A stretch of DNA of 64,000 nt from Dendrocalamus latiflorus (GCA_017311315.1 CM029622.1:15317346-15381345), one strand, 5' to 3'. Counted from the first letter of the stretch, positions 1-11,613 are shown. The notes: generated by a model from the letters alone, not told the origin. Program-made: numbers and translations.

Positions 1-282
1 CACCCAGCGCAGTCGCCGACTTCTCCGCACGCGACGTCGCCGCCTGTATCCAAGCCCCTCGCCGTCGCCTCCTCGCACTGCCGTCGCCTCTCCCTCCCCG
101 CGACACCCCCGCCGCTCCCCGGTCGCGCCGCCTGTTTCGGCACGCCGCCGCCCTCCTCCTCCCAGTCGCCGGCATCCCGTCAACAGCTTCGCAATCGCCG
201 CTCGCCCCCTTCCACCCACCTCCGTCCTCCCCGCACCCCTCTTTCCCACTCGACAAAAATCTCCGCCTACTCCTCCTCGTGC

Positions 283-418
283 GTCGTCGCCGAGCCCCAA
301 TTGCTTGCCGCTCGGGGATGTGGCAGCCTCGGCATGGGGAGGAAAAGAGGAGTCGTCGCCGAGCCCCAATCGCCTGCTTCTCTGGGATGTGGCAGCGTCG
401 GCATGGGGAGGAAAAGAT
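283..418. repeat. Two-copy direct repeat upstream of the cyclin gene
   Basis: Two copies of a roughly 68-base unit lie head to tail at 283-350 and 352-418. Both contain GTCGTCGCCGAGCCCCAAT, then GGATGTGGCAGC, then GGCATGGGGAGGAAAAGA. They sit about 140 bases upstream of the cyclin start codon, so they are promoter or 5' leader sequence. The GC-rich stretch at 1-280 shows no convincing gene. Confidence 0.75.
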
Positions 419-560
419 GGTGGTATGGCAAGGAGGTGGCATGGGGAGTAGAAGTCAGCGGAGCAGGGAAGTTGCGGCGGCTGTGGTATGAAGAGGGAAT
501 CCCCAAAAGCGAATCGAATCGGACGAGAGCAAAGCAAAGCAACAGAGCCCGCCGACGACG

Positions 561-2230
561 ATGGCTGACAAGGAGAACGCCGCCCCCGCCGCGGGGCCCC
601 GGCTCACCCGCGCCACGTCGAAGCGCGCGGCAGCGGCCGCAGCTTCCGGGTCCGCCAAGCGGAGACGTGTGGCGCTCGGCGACCTCCCCACCCTCTCCAA
701 CGCCGTCATCCTCCGCCCGTCCTCCCACCCCATCAAGCCCTCCAAGCCCGCCGCGGGCGAGGAGGCCCATAAGCCCGTCGACAGCAGCAGCTCCGCGTCC
801 GCCTCGCCCCCCGCGGCCTGTGAGCCCTGCGGGGCCTACGCCTCCGACATCTACACCTACCTCCGCTCCATGGAGGTACTCTGATCGACTCTTATTTCCC
901 CACCCTTGCTTGTATCGATTCGCTGGTGTTGGGTTTGGGATCGAGTGATCTGATGGATTTTGTCGAATGGGGGTGTAGGTGGAGGCGCGGCGGCGGACTA
1001 CATCGAGGCGGTGCAGTTGGACGTGACGGCCAACATGCGGGCCATCCTCGTCGACTGGCTCGTCGAGGTCGCCGAGGAGTACAAGCTCCTCGCCGACACG
1101 CTCTACCTCACTGTCTCCTACCTCGACCGCTTCCTCTCCGCCAACCCGCTCGGACGCAACAAGCTGCAGCTCCTCGGCGTCGCCGCCATGCTCACCGCTG
1201 CGTAAGCGCCGCCATCTCCCACCGCTCGCTATGCTGCTGTTTTGGGAATTGTCTTCACCGATGGTTGGAGAATTGGGGGAGGTTTTTGATCGGGTTAGTT
1301 TGGGTGTTCGCAGGAAGTACGAGGAGATCAGCCCTCCTCACGTGGAGGACTTCTGCTACATCACCGACACCTGCCAGGAGGTTGTCAAGATGGAGAACGA
1401 CATTCTCAAGCTCCTCAAGTTCGAGATGGGCAATCCTACCATCAAGACGTTCATGAGGTAGCACACTGACCCAAAAAGCTCACAATCTTCTGTCAACCGT
1501 TGCATCCTATCTGAATCTTTGCGCTTTCGCTTTGTTTGCTAATTTCAGGCGGTTCACGAGATCTGCCCAAGAGGACAAAAAGGCGACCATTAATCCTTGT
1601 AATCCGTCGTATCTTCGCCCATTTGATTCTTGCCCTATTGTTTGCTAGGTGCATTGATGTCTGATGCTGTTCTTGCGATACATGCTGCAGCACTTCAGCT
1701 TGTTATTGGAGTTCCTGGCAAGTTATCTTGCTGAGCTGAGTCTTCTGGACTACAGCTGTCTCCGGTTCTTGCCATCGGTGGTTGCTGCTTCAGCGGTGTT
1801 TCTTGCTAGGCTGACCATTGATCCAGACACCAATCCTTGGGTAAGAACTAAGAAGTACATTCTCAAAGTCTGAATTGTTGCTACGGATATTTCAACTTCT
1901 CAAGGCTAAAACTATCCTGTATGTTTATGTGGTTGTAGAGCAAGAAGATGCAGAAACTGACAGGCTACAAGGTGTCCCAATTGAAAGATTGCATCACGGC
2001 AATACATGACTTGCAGCTCAACAGAGTGGGTTCATCCTTAGCGGCAATTCGAGACAAGTACAAGCAACACAGGGTATGCACACCTACACTCATGTAACAT
2101 TCCTCAGATTATTGCCATGGTGGTAGTGTTGGTCTAATTCTGCAATCATTTGGAACAGTTCAAGTGCGTATCAACGTTGCTTCCTCCTGTTGAGATCCCT
2201 GCGTCATACTTCCAAGACTTAACCGAGTAG
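561..2230 (+). CDS. CYCA3: A3-type cyclin, seven exons, frame offset at exon 1/2 junction
   Basis: The product resembles plant A3 cyclins, which bind and activate cyclin-dependent kinases in S phase. Inferred exons: 561-875, 979-1201, 1314-1457, 1549-1582, 1691-1840, 1939-2073, 2159-2230. The N terminus starts MADKEN and ends exon 1 at YTYLRSME. The cyclin box includes MRAILVDWLVEVAEEYKLL in exon 2 and KYEEISPPHVEDF in exon 3. The C-terminal fold follows, ending SYFQDLTE before TAG at 2228-2230. About 357 residues are implied, close to the family's usual 370. Two oddities: exon 1 ends in phase 0 at a good GT donor (876), but the conserved frame of exon 2 needs one extra base, so canonical splicing reaches an early stop. 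Exon 4 seems to use a GC donor at 1583. The family call is firm; whether the gene is functional is not. Confidence 0.85.
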
Positions 2231-3419
2231 CTGTTCTTGGACTGCACCACTGTAAAGCCAACCACTCTGAGCTCTCCTCGAGCTCCTGGAGATAAGGGAG
2301 AATTACAATTGCAGAGAAGGTTCTCAGTCAAGGGTGCTGGAAGCTATTTAGATGCTGGGGGGTTTTAAAGCCTAAGCAGGAGCTTTTGGAGTTCATTTAG
2401 GAGTAAGTCAATCACCAGTAGGAGCCAGGCATTCTCTTGTTTTGTAGAATGGTACTTCTGTATTATAACTTGGAACATGGTGCCTTGCTCTGTTGGGCCA
2501 TAAATTTGTAATGTTTGATATGCTGATCCATTGCCTTTGTTAGTTCTTTGTTTTTGTAACACTTTCTGCCATCAGTCAATAGAGTACCTACTTAATACTT
2601 TTCTATTGAAGGGTAGAGTTAGAAATGGGCCTAAATAACATTAGCTTGCTTGAATAATTATACTCCCTGCTGCATCTGCTCCCTCCAGTAGCGTGTTCGG
2701 CACAGCAGCAGGCGCAGCGCCCAGTGCCTAATTGCGCCTGATTGCGCCGTCGCGTGTAGTAACGCCCGAACATGACACGTGTGATAGGTTAATGAAAACA
2801 AAAACTAACAAAACATGTAATATGGCGGTTAAGACATTATATATGATGCTTGTTAGGAAGTGTAGAATCTGTGGATTCTTTCACACTGATGTAAATTAGG
2901 CTAAATATGATAATTGTAATTAGTGCATCTCTGTTTCTTCTGTTGGCATTTATTTGCGGTTAAAGATGTTTTTCTCGTTTCTGTTGTATCTTTTGGTCAT
3001 GTTAATGCTCTTTGTTCTGTTGCCCCTGAATTTGATCAAGTAACTATTGACTTTGGTTCATAACTTAAATAATTTTGGGGGTGACGTGGACCCAACGGGA
3101 GGGCGACACACCATCCCCTGGCGCTGGGAGGCTTGGAGTGCTGCTCTCGGATTGCATCGGGACTTTTAGATGGCATGGTTGCATGCGTGCATGAGAAGGG
3201 ACGACTAGAAGATGGTTTTTACATGTTCAATCAAGTTTTGTTCGGTGAGTATTAGTAGTGTTAATGATTTGACTCTTCTGTATTTTTTACGGTAGATTCG
3301 AGACTAGATAGGGATGTTAGGCGCGTTCGTTCGGGGAAGATCAAGTAGTAGTTCGGTTTGGTCTACAGTATCGTTGTATTATTTTTAGGGAAGTGTGATG
3401 GTATAGTTTGAGAATTTTA
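2231..3419. other. Cyclin 3' UTR and intergenic sequence
   Basis: The first 350 bases are probably the cyclin 3' UTR. The remainder is AT-rich with a GC-rich patch at about 2690-2780 containing repeated GCGCC/GCGCA words. I see no coding sequence or clear transposon ends here. Confidence 0.5.
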
Positions 3420-3544
3420 TCTACTAGAGAGTTATAGATAATTTCAATAGCTTTTGGTAGAATTTTTATTTATATCAATCCGATGCGTAGATTGTGATAT
3501 ATCCCCCCAACTTCTCCCTGGCGCAGCGTCGCCCCTCCCCGGTG

Positions 3545-4005
3545 CCGCATCAGAAGCATCGACTACCGACCGTAGCTCTCGATGACGTTGTCGTACGCCT
3601 TCGACTTCTCATCGTGATCGTAAGTTTGACTGCCGACTATCGACCTTGAGGTCGTAAACTGTGAACCAGGCTTCTGACCACAGCCAATCGTGGTCGTAGC
3701 AGTGTCCGACCACAGCCAACGTGGTTGAGCTGCCTTCAACCACGCCAACGTGGTCGTAGTTGCCTTCGACCATGACCAACGTTCCATAGCCGGTCGAAAA
3801 CCCTTCTGATGTTCTCCAATCATGCCCAAAGTGGCTGTACACCTTCCTGATGAACTCTGACCACTACCAAAATGGACGTAAAGCTGTCTGACGACCTTCG
3901 ACCACAGCCAATGTGGTCGTAGTGACTTTCGACCACGGCCAAAGTGGTTGCAAACAGCTAGACTGGCTTCCGACCACGGCCAAAATGGTCGTACTCCCTT
4001 CTGGT
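3545..4005. repeat. Left block of CGACCAC...GTGGTCG dyad repeats
   Basis: There are several tandem, diverged units of the form CGACCACGGCCAAAGTGGTCG. Each unit is itself an inverted repeat (CGACCAC/GTGGTCG) around a GCCA-containing centre, with short variable spacers. Clear units lie at about 3750-3780, 3895-3920, 3928-3950 and 3976-3995. Confidence 0.75.
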
Positions 4006-4217
4006 CACTAAACTATATTCATTTTAGCTATTATATAGAGTGCCACTTGTTGATATGCCAATCTTATCTACCCATTCACATATGAAAGTTACTTATCTTT
4101 TCCCCTCTTAGGCTTATTTCTTTTATTTTCTTGCAAGAAGCCAGCATTCTTGGTGGCCTTTCTAGCATTCGTATATTGTGCCTGGATTTATTTTAAGTGA
4201 ACTTTGATTGAATGTAG

Positions 4218-4965
4218 GTTTGAAAGATATGTTTATGATAAGGATGAAGATGATCTGGATGCCTCAAAGGTTGCAGACTTCTCATTGAATCCATGCTCTA
4301 AGTTAAAGAAGACATCTTTGAAAAAGGTACAGATTGTACATGTTCACATGTATGTTGAAGTTTCCATTTAACTTTATTTATTTTTAACTCATAAAAGGCA
4401 AACAGTATTATTTCTTAACAAAAGAAAGAACTAATTATCCTGCAAAATTCAAATTATTTCAGAGCCTATAGTACATAGCTGTCTTCAATTTAACATTCTA
4501 TTTTATTTTTCCCTAATTGTGATTCCAGACTGTCAAATCTTGACATGAAATCGCTGTCGTAAATGGGCAAGGTGGCTCACAAAATATTAAAGAACCACTT
4601 CCTTGCAATGGAGAAGACAAACCTCTTCCTCTTATCACAGCAAAACAGTATGCATATCGCCATGCACTTTTGTCTTCTCTTGTAGTTGCATGGTCTCCAG
4701 TTGTGGCATCATGTGACGCTACTTCTTGTTTGTCGAGAAATTGGTGCATTCTTGCTGTTGGTTCCAAGTCCGGGGTTGTTTCTTTTTGGAAAATATGTAA
4801 GCCCGAGTACTACACAATAGATGTTTGCATGGTTACCAGAGATCCAATACTCATTGGGGTTCTCCAAGCTCATAATTCATGGGTCAGTGCCATAAGTTGG
4901 GAAGTTTCCTCTGCAGGCTCTTTAAAATCATCACTGCTTTTAGCAACCGGATGCTCGGATGGAAG
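4218..4965 (+). pseudogene. Captured exons of a WD40-repeat protein (TFIIIC90-like)
   Basis: Two exon-like segments keep their splice borders: 4218-4326 (acidic RYVYDKDEDDLDAS, then a lysine-rich end) and 4529-4965. The second reads as a beta-propeller blade with VVAWSP, WCILAVGSKSGVVSFWK and LQAHNSWVSAISW, ending LLATGCSDG. This resembles the WD40 N-terminal part of plant TFIIIC 90-kDa-like proteins; that identification is from memory. A TGA lies in the reading frame at about 4539-4541 and no start codon or remaining exons are present, so this is a captured fragment. The flanking dyad-repeat blocks suggest transposon capture. Confidence 0.6.
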
Positions 4966-5869
4966 GTGAGCACAATTATGTTTATTATTTGTAAATGGTT
5001 ATGCACTCTCTTTGCCCTGCAACTTTTTTGTTCGTTTAAATTGGGTTTTTACTGAGTGTCCATGATTCATGGCATGGAAAAAAGGATCAATATGTTTAAT
5101 CAACTTTAAACAACATATTTTGAGCTACTAAACAGTGCTTTGAAACAAGGTCTCAGGCAGCTACATAAGCAGCAGAGTAACTGTAAGCATGAGCCATGCC
5201 TTTTCATGCTTGTGCCTTTAATGAAAAAAAACCCACATCCCCATTTTCTTTGTTAATTGCTGCGGTCAGTATTAAAAGCTGAAACTCGCTACGCTCTACC
5301 ATGTAACATCTGGGCATCGATGAAAATGCTCTTCCCATATATCCAAAAGATTTTGTTGGTCAGTTCAACACCAACTACTAAATTTGGTATTCTAATGATT
5401 CCTTATTCGTTCTTGAATACATGATTTTACTGTAAACCTTTCATATCTCATATTGGAGAATTATTTTCAAATTTCGTTCTTGATATTCTAATTAAGTTGT
5501 TGTTTTTTGTCACATCTTCTTATCTAACCTGCTTTAGGAACTAGGATAGACATATTCCTAGGGGTGACATGACTACCTGCTCTTCTGCAGGTCCTCTATA
5601 GGCTTCTGGACTGTCTGTGTGACATACTTTTGTGCCAAACATGCTTATTTGGTTGCATGTAGATGGTTTCCCTGTTTTACTAATGATCGCTAGGCTAGAA
5701 CTGATAATATCCTTGGATCAAACGGGATTGTAAAAAAATTAACAAAATATAGAATCCATATGAGGCATAACAATCAATGTATCTGTCATACCAAGGGATT
5801 CATGGTAAGATATTCCTCTCTTCATTGCAGATTGGACTAAAGTTGTGAAAAAGGCTTCCTTTTGATATT

Positions 5870-6280
5870 TACGACCATGGCAAACTTGAAAAAGACGTGG
5901 TCGGAAGGATTTACGACCACGGCAGTCGAAATCAAGTCTGCCGACTATCGACCACAGCGGTCGAAGCCTCGACCTCTGACTACCTCTCTTGCTAACGTGG
6001 TCGTAAGGCGCCGACTACTCAACGTGATCGATCATCCAAGCGCCGACTTCTGACCGCATCAGTCGTAGCTTCGACTTACGACCTTAGACTACGGCCAACG
6101 TGGTCATACCAAGCTTCGACCACAGCCAAAGTGGTCGTAGCTGTTTCCAATGGCTTTCGACCACGGCCAAACCGGTCCTAAACTCCGCTGAAGACTTACG
6201 ACCACGGCCAGAGTGGTCGTAAAAGCTACAATGTGGTCGTATAGTCTCCTGATAGTCTACGACCACGGCCAGAGTTGTTT
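5870..6280. repeat. Right block of CGACCAC...GTGGTCG dyad repeats
   Basis: Same family as the block at 3545-4005. Good units occur at about 6118-6140 (CGACCACAGCCAAAGTGGTCG) and 6198-6221 (ACGACCACGGCCAGAGTGGTCGTA is the pattern, given here by position). The captured WD40 exons lie between the two blocks. The 1-kb stretch 4966-5869 between them is intron-like and shows no further convincing exon. Confidence 0.7.
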
Positions 6281-6514
6281 CATGCTTTGTGTTATGAAAT
6301 ATGCGGGCACTATCTACATAATTTGTTATGCCTTCTTTTAAATCGTGATACTTAAATAGGATGGCATCTATCTGTCATCTCCGTCAAGTGTCTATTTGAG
6401 GTGGGAATTCTATATTGAAGTAGAGATTAATTTCTACGATGACCTCTATCTGTCATCTGCTTGAAGTGCCTATAATGAAGTGTAAATTAATTTCTGCAAT
6501 TGAAGTCATGGTAA

Positions 6515-6542
6515 GGCGCGCAAAGCGCGCCCGATGTTCTAG
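6515..6542 (+). other. Helitron 3' terminal hairpin and CTAG end
   Basis: The perfect stem GGCGCGC/GCGCGCC with loop AAA spans 6515-6531. CGATGTT and the terminal CTAG (6539-6542) follow, and the next base is T. This arrangement is diagnostic of Helitron 3' ends. Confidence 0.7.
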
Positions 6543-6680
6543 TCTTACATAAACTACCGTAAGGAACAGTCTACAATCCTTCATTTGAAGTTTAGGAGGA
6601 AAAAAACAGAGAAATAGCTGAATATAAAGTTAATCTCGCTAAACAAAGCCATTCAACTGTTCAGAGCTCATCTTCTACTT

Positions 6681-7696
6681 TTATTTCCGCCTTGACTGCA
6701 GAACAAATGAGCAGGCATCGCCCACCAGGCTGTCGATGGTGTCCTCCCATTTCTCATATGCTTTGAAGCCTATGAAAATCAGAGGAATACCTATTGTTGC
6801 CATGTAAATTTCTCGTCATCAGTCATGTGCTCATGTTGCATGCCTTGTAGGATTTAAAAAGGGAGGCGTGATGTTCTTCATTACCTATTTTAAATGCAGC
6901 CTGCGAAGACATGGAACTAAGGATGCTGACAACCAGGAAGAAGAATACCACCTGACAAAAACAAAGGGATTACAGTTAAGCCACTAACACAAAGGTTGTG
7001 CCAAGTGTCAGAAGGTAGCACAACATTTAGGACGGTAAAGTGTGCAATAAAAAAACTAATTTATATTTCACAAAAGAAACAGAGTGTATCATGCCTTGAA
7101 AAACAGTTGCCAATCATTTCCTCTGCAAAGCGATTTTAGCATGCCAACTAAAGAGTTCCATGATGAGCTGACTGAATGAGCAATATGATGCGCCTCCACC
7201 TGTGAGATGTGAAAGTTTGAGGGCTCAAGTTTCTCAACCTTGGCGCCGAACCTGCAAAAATATTCAACAATCACGATCTAGCAAATAAGAAACACTTGAG
7301 GACATACTAATATGAACAAAACGCCCAAATGATGTTTAACTATCTGCTAGCATGTATAGTCAGCAAAAGAAAACAGACTAACAGAGGACCGTACACATTT
7401 GCAGGCAGCATGCCATGAATGAATAAGAACAGTGCAGCGAGCGAGAAAAGTTTTGCCATTGCTGTGATTAAAGTGTAACCACATGTAAATAAGTGGTAGT
7501 AGATAACGGCCAATAGTAGTAGCACTGTCATTGTTTGCTTCTTATCCTCCCAAAGAACTGTTTTTGCAACTGCAAAATCAATAGACAAATTTAATAGCAT
7601 CTCAAGATGGAAATTATAGTAAGTACAGAGGTGCTAAGTATATATAGAGAGTGGGACCTTGTGTGTGTGTGCGCGCGCGAGAGAGAGAGAGAGGGG

Positions 7697-7729
<33 letters not shown>

Positions 7730-10700
7730 AGGGAGGGGGGAGGGTCATACGATTTCCATTCCCAAGGAAAATTGAAGCCTTTGATATACTCCTTTGATTC
7801 TGAGCTTGTAGATGGGGATACGACTCTATTGTTCTCTTCAGTCCATCCTGAATTTAAAAACAGATGATCAATTACTTATAGTGAAACCTTCAGAAGAGAC
7901 AAGTAGGCAATGAACTGAAATCCGTCTTTTTGACAGTTAGAGGCCCAACCATCACAAACAAAAACTTATGGAGTCAAGCAAGGTCATTAGTAAACCAACA
8001 GGGCACAGAAAAACACCTTGAGTGACACAATGGGTTCATAACCAAGCTGATCTTTTGCTCTTGAGCAGCTGAATGTCCTGTTGCATGAGAGGAGCCTGAT
8101 CCGTGAAGGTGTCAGCTGAGGAACCCTCATTCCATAGTGACAGAACGTCTTATAAGTCCATTCTACCACATGAGCCACTGGCATCATAACACAGACAGGT
8201 ATTTTTATTGAAGGTCTGCAACAAAGTTCTAGTACATTAGGATGCCGGTTACTGACCCACTCAAATAGATATAAAATGTATTCCCGACTCCCCATCCTCA
8301 AAACACTTTTCATAGGTATATAGGTATCATTGAAGATCACAATAAAGTCCAGCAGTAAAATCATCTAAGATCTGTAACAGCTGATTCGACTTCAGTAGCA
8401 CGTGCAGTCAGAAAACCCAGCCCAACTAATTTATCAAGTTTAGAGAACTGTAATAATTCCTATCACCAGCTCTTAACAGACTAATCTATGATATCAAAAG
8501 ATGACATTCTATTGGAAACTTGAGATAAAGCAATAAACATTATCTCAACATGCTCCAAATTTAGCAGTCAACCAAGCTCAATATGCATCTCAAATTAATC
8601 ATCTCTAAATCTGCAGGAGCAATTTAGCGAACATGAGCTAGAGTGCACCATTTTGTCAATTTAGGAATGCATTTTGTGGGTGGAAATTAGCACCAAACAC
8701 CACAAGATTTGAGGTAAAGGTAAGACCACATGAGCTTTCCAGTTTTATGAGAAAGTCATCTATCATAAATTTGGCAGACATCAAATGAAGATTATTATAA
8801 GTGAGGTAAATGTGAATTAACAACCTAAATATTAAGATACAGTATATGAGTCTACTAAGACAATGGACACACTCCACAATGTTTCACATAAAATAAATTT
8901 AGTGGACAAAAAATTGAACTGGAGAAGCGAATACCTTTCATATCCAAGACCTTCTAGAATCAATGACATAAACTCCCAGAATTTTATAGGCTCCATATTT
9001 GTTATGAAGTAGGTCTGGAAAAGGAACATAAAATCATGTCATGGAATCTTAAAATTACGATGTTAATGTTAACCAAGAGACTTACTTTTCCAGCAGCTCT
9101 CTTTGCACCATCTTCAGATGACAGAGTTTTCTCGGCACAAATATGGCCATATGCCACATTTTCGACATAGGTGAAATCATAGTAGTTGTTCCCATCACCA
9201 ATAATGTACTGCAAACGAAAATATAAGCAAATAGCATATTTTTTTAGGAACTATTCCAGACAATAAAACAAAAGAAAGTAGTTCAGTCACTTCAGTGTGA
9301 AGCTCTCTGGAAAATAGAACAAAAGAACGGATAAGGCAGTTCAGTATGCTTAAAGCATTTATTTTGTCCGATATGATTTACGTTACTAATAAAAAACAAA
9401 TGGCATTCTGAATCTATTATATGGGAATTGATAAATTATTAATACCAACATGTAAACATAAACATTGAGACAGACTCATGAATTACGAACTTAGTATACA
9501 GAAATGTACACACATGTAGCTGTTCTTACTTTGGACTTTCCTGCCCTTGCAGCAGCAACCAGAGAAGGAACCAGTAGCTTGTCACCAGGGCCAAAAATGC
9601 TACTCGGGCGTATACAACAAGTAAGAAGCCCATCCCTACCATTAGCCCTTATCACCAATTTTTCTGCATCCGCCTTTGTTTCTGAATATGAATCATTAAA
9701 CTGGAGTAAGAAAACATCTTGTCAGAAACCTGTAAATAATCATGAACCATTGACAAACAAAAAGAATGTAATCCATATGAAAGCAGACCTTATCCGGGTA
9801 AGGCATTGATTCATCTGCATTGAAAATTCCATGAACTCCATCAAAAATTACACTTGGTGAACTAGTGTAGATAAGTCTCTTCACCTTGCAACAGATACAA
9901 GCATCAATGACATTCTTTGTTCCTGTGAAGTGTGTTATACAAGTCATTAAATAAACAAACTTTGCCGTATTATGTGACATCCAAAACAATAAAAATAACC
10001 CAAAGGAGTCTAATCAGCATTTTTAATAGTAATACATAGAAGAACAACAAGAAATCAAGTTGGTGCATCTCATAAACAAAGTATATTGGGTAATCAGGAA
10101 CCAGTTGCCCGGCATACAAGTTAGCATTACCAACCCTCAACATTAACTGAATAATGAAGATGGAAGTTGTTGATGGATGAGTCTGGAGCAGCCATATGGA
10201 AAACTACTTCGGCCCCCTCAAAAGCTGCAGACAAAGAACACATACAATGGACATAAGAACAAAGGCAATAGACATCAATCAACTAAATTAATGCCCATAA
10301 ACACCTTTTTGCCATAGGAATTAAAGGAGACAATTATAAGGATGTCAAGTTGTAGTTTTAAGATTTCAAGAAACTTAACAAACTGGAGAACTGCTAAGAT
10401 AACTGCAACTAACAAAGAGGCCTCTGAAAGTAAAACAACGGGGTAAATCCGGGTATACCAAAGTTCAATTCCTGGTTTTGTGCCACCACTTCTTGCATCC
10501 ATATCATAGATGACCCTCAGTGAAACAATTAATAAGTTCCACGGGATCAATGCAGGAGCAAAAGCCGGGACCAAAATCAAGCACTAAACCGTCATGCAAC
10601 TAAACAGACCTCACAGCCGGTGATAAATATAACGTCAAGTTAATAGAGCGTTGGGTGACAACAAGATCAAGATTGCATCTATCAATGTAGATAAATAAGT

Positions 10701-11195
10701 TTTTTATCTATCATTAGTCTTAGCACACCAATTTATCAAACTAAACTATAACACGCTAAGGCAAAACAGCTCCATTGCGAACTCAATCATGTGGCTCACA
10801 TATCGCGCATCATTGGTTCCTCGAAGTCCTACCTATTTCTGGGGCGACCCGATAAACTCATACAATCGAAGCTCTTGATCCCACACCAACACGAATCGGA
10901 CACCACATGACCCCCAAACCCTACCCGGCCTAACGATCTGGGATCACACACCTTCGGCGACCTGGGCCTTGTCGCGGAGGTCGGCGAAGGCGTAGGCAGC
11001 TTGGCCTTCGCGGAGTGCGGCGCCGAGGATCCCCTCCTCCTCGTCGCGGTCGAGCGCGATGGCGGGGGGCAGGTCGGCCACGCGCACCCGCCACTCGCCG
11101 GAGCGGAGCAGCATCGCCACGAGGTGCCTCGCCGCGAAGCCGCGGCCGCCCGTCACCACGCACAACCTCCCGCCGCCTCCGGCCGCCGCCTCCAT
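6681..11195 (-). CDS. Sterol 3-beta-hydroxysteroid dehydrogenase/decarboxylase with reticulon domain
   Basis: This is the plant 3BETAHSD/D (sterol-4-alpha-carboxylate 3-dehydrogenase, decarboxylating) type, which removes a C-4 methyl group during sterol synthesis in the ER. Twelve exons, in transcript order: 11195-10952, 10224-10135, 9922-9789, 9700-9530, 9208-9086, 9014-8935, 8215-8017, 7847-7751, 7569-7395, 7251-7095, 6951-6885, 6790-6681. The frame is continuous, giving 548 residues, near the roughly 560 of the Arabidopsis protein. The NAD-binding motif is VVTGGRGFAARHL near residue 12; the catalytic YxxxK is YSETK in exon 4. The C-terminal third is a reticulon domain with two hydrophobic hairpins (exon 9 after VLWEDKKQ; exons 11-12), predicting ER membrane anchoring. 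The stop TAA is at 6681-6683. Intron 10 appears to be GC-AG (donor AAG|GCATGA). The start is the first Met giving the expected short leader before the Rossmann fold. Confidence 0.92.
7661..7742. repeat. (GT)n(GC)n(GA)n microsatellite in intron 8 of the sterol dehydrogenase
   Basis: A compound microsatellite: GT and GC dinucleotides at 7661-7680, then about 60 bases of mostly GA. On the transcribed (minus) strand it is a CT tract that begins only a few bases after the exon 8 donor at 7750. Confidence 0.9.
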
Positions 11196-11303
11196 CCCTC
11201 TCGAAGTCGCCGTCAGATTCGAGAATGTTAAGGCGGCGCACACAGAGGAACTGTGCGCAGTTACCTGATGCTAGCCCGTGGGTGAATTGATAATTTGCCA
11301 CAA

Positions 11304-11613
11304 GTGGTGCACTTAAACTAAAAAATATCACAAATTTTTTTAAAAAATTTATACATGCATTTCTAAACTTATTCTACTTATGTATAAAATTACAAGATTA
11401 AATTATTTCTGTATTAAGAGTAACAAAAAAGAGAAAAATCTGATAAATGTTAAGAGTTCAAATTTGTCAGAATTTTCTCTTTTTTAGTACTTTTAACATA
11501 GAAATAATTTGAACTTGAAATTTTATCTATACATAGAGTAAACCAGGAAATATATCTAGATTTTTTTTGAATTTTTTATGACTTTTTTAGTTTGAGTATA
11601 TAATAAGTACACC
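11304..11613. mobile_element. AT-rich foldback element upstream of the sterol dehydrogenase
   Basis: An imperfect inverted repeat: the left arm begins GTGGTGCACTT and contains AACTAAAAAA; the right arm contains TTTTTTAGTTTGAG and ends AAGTACACC. The inner parts also pair (AAAAGAGAAAA against TTTTCTCTTTTTT). It sits just beyond the 5' end of the dehydrogenase. I could not define a target-site duplication. Confidence 0.5.

Larger units (their letters stand above)
3420..6542 (+). mobile_element. Helitron-like element carrying captured gene exons
   Basis: The 3' end is well marked. A perfect 7-bp hairpin, GGCGCGC-AAA-GCGCGCC (6515-6531), is followed eight bases later by CTAG at 6539-6542 and then a T. 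This is the Helitron 3' signature (hairpin, CTRR, insertion before T). The 5' end is a guess: an A followed by TCTACTAG at 3420 fits the A|TC rule but is weak. Inside are two blocks of dyad repeats (3545-4005 and 5870-6280) flanking decayed exons of a WD40 protein. No Rep/helicase is present, so it would be non-autonomous. A different capturing element inside the 3' Helitron end cannot be excluded. Confidence 0.55.

Noticed and set aside
301..948. 215-codon plus frame overlapping cyclin exon 1
   Set aside because: It is a shadow frame of the cyclin exon and its GC-rich leader.
6300..6320. CACTA transposon terminus at GGGCACTATC
   Set aside because: There is no matching TAGTG partner, no 3-bp duplication and wrong orientation relative to the dyad blocks.
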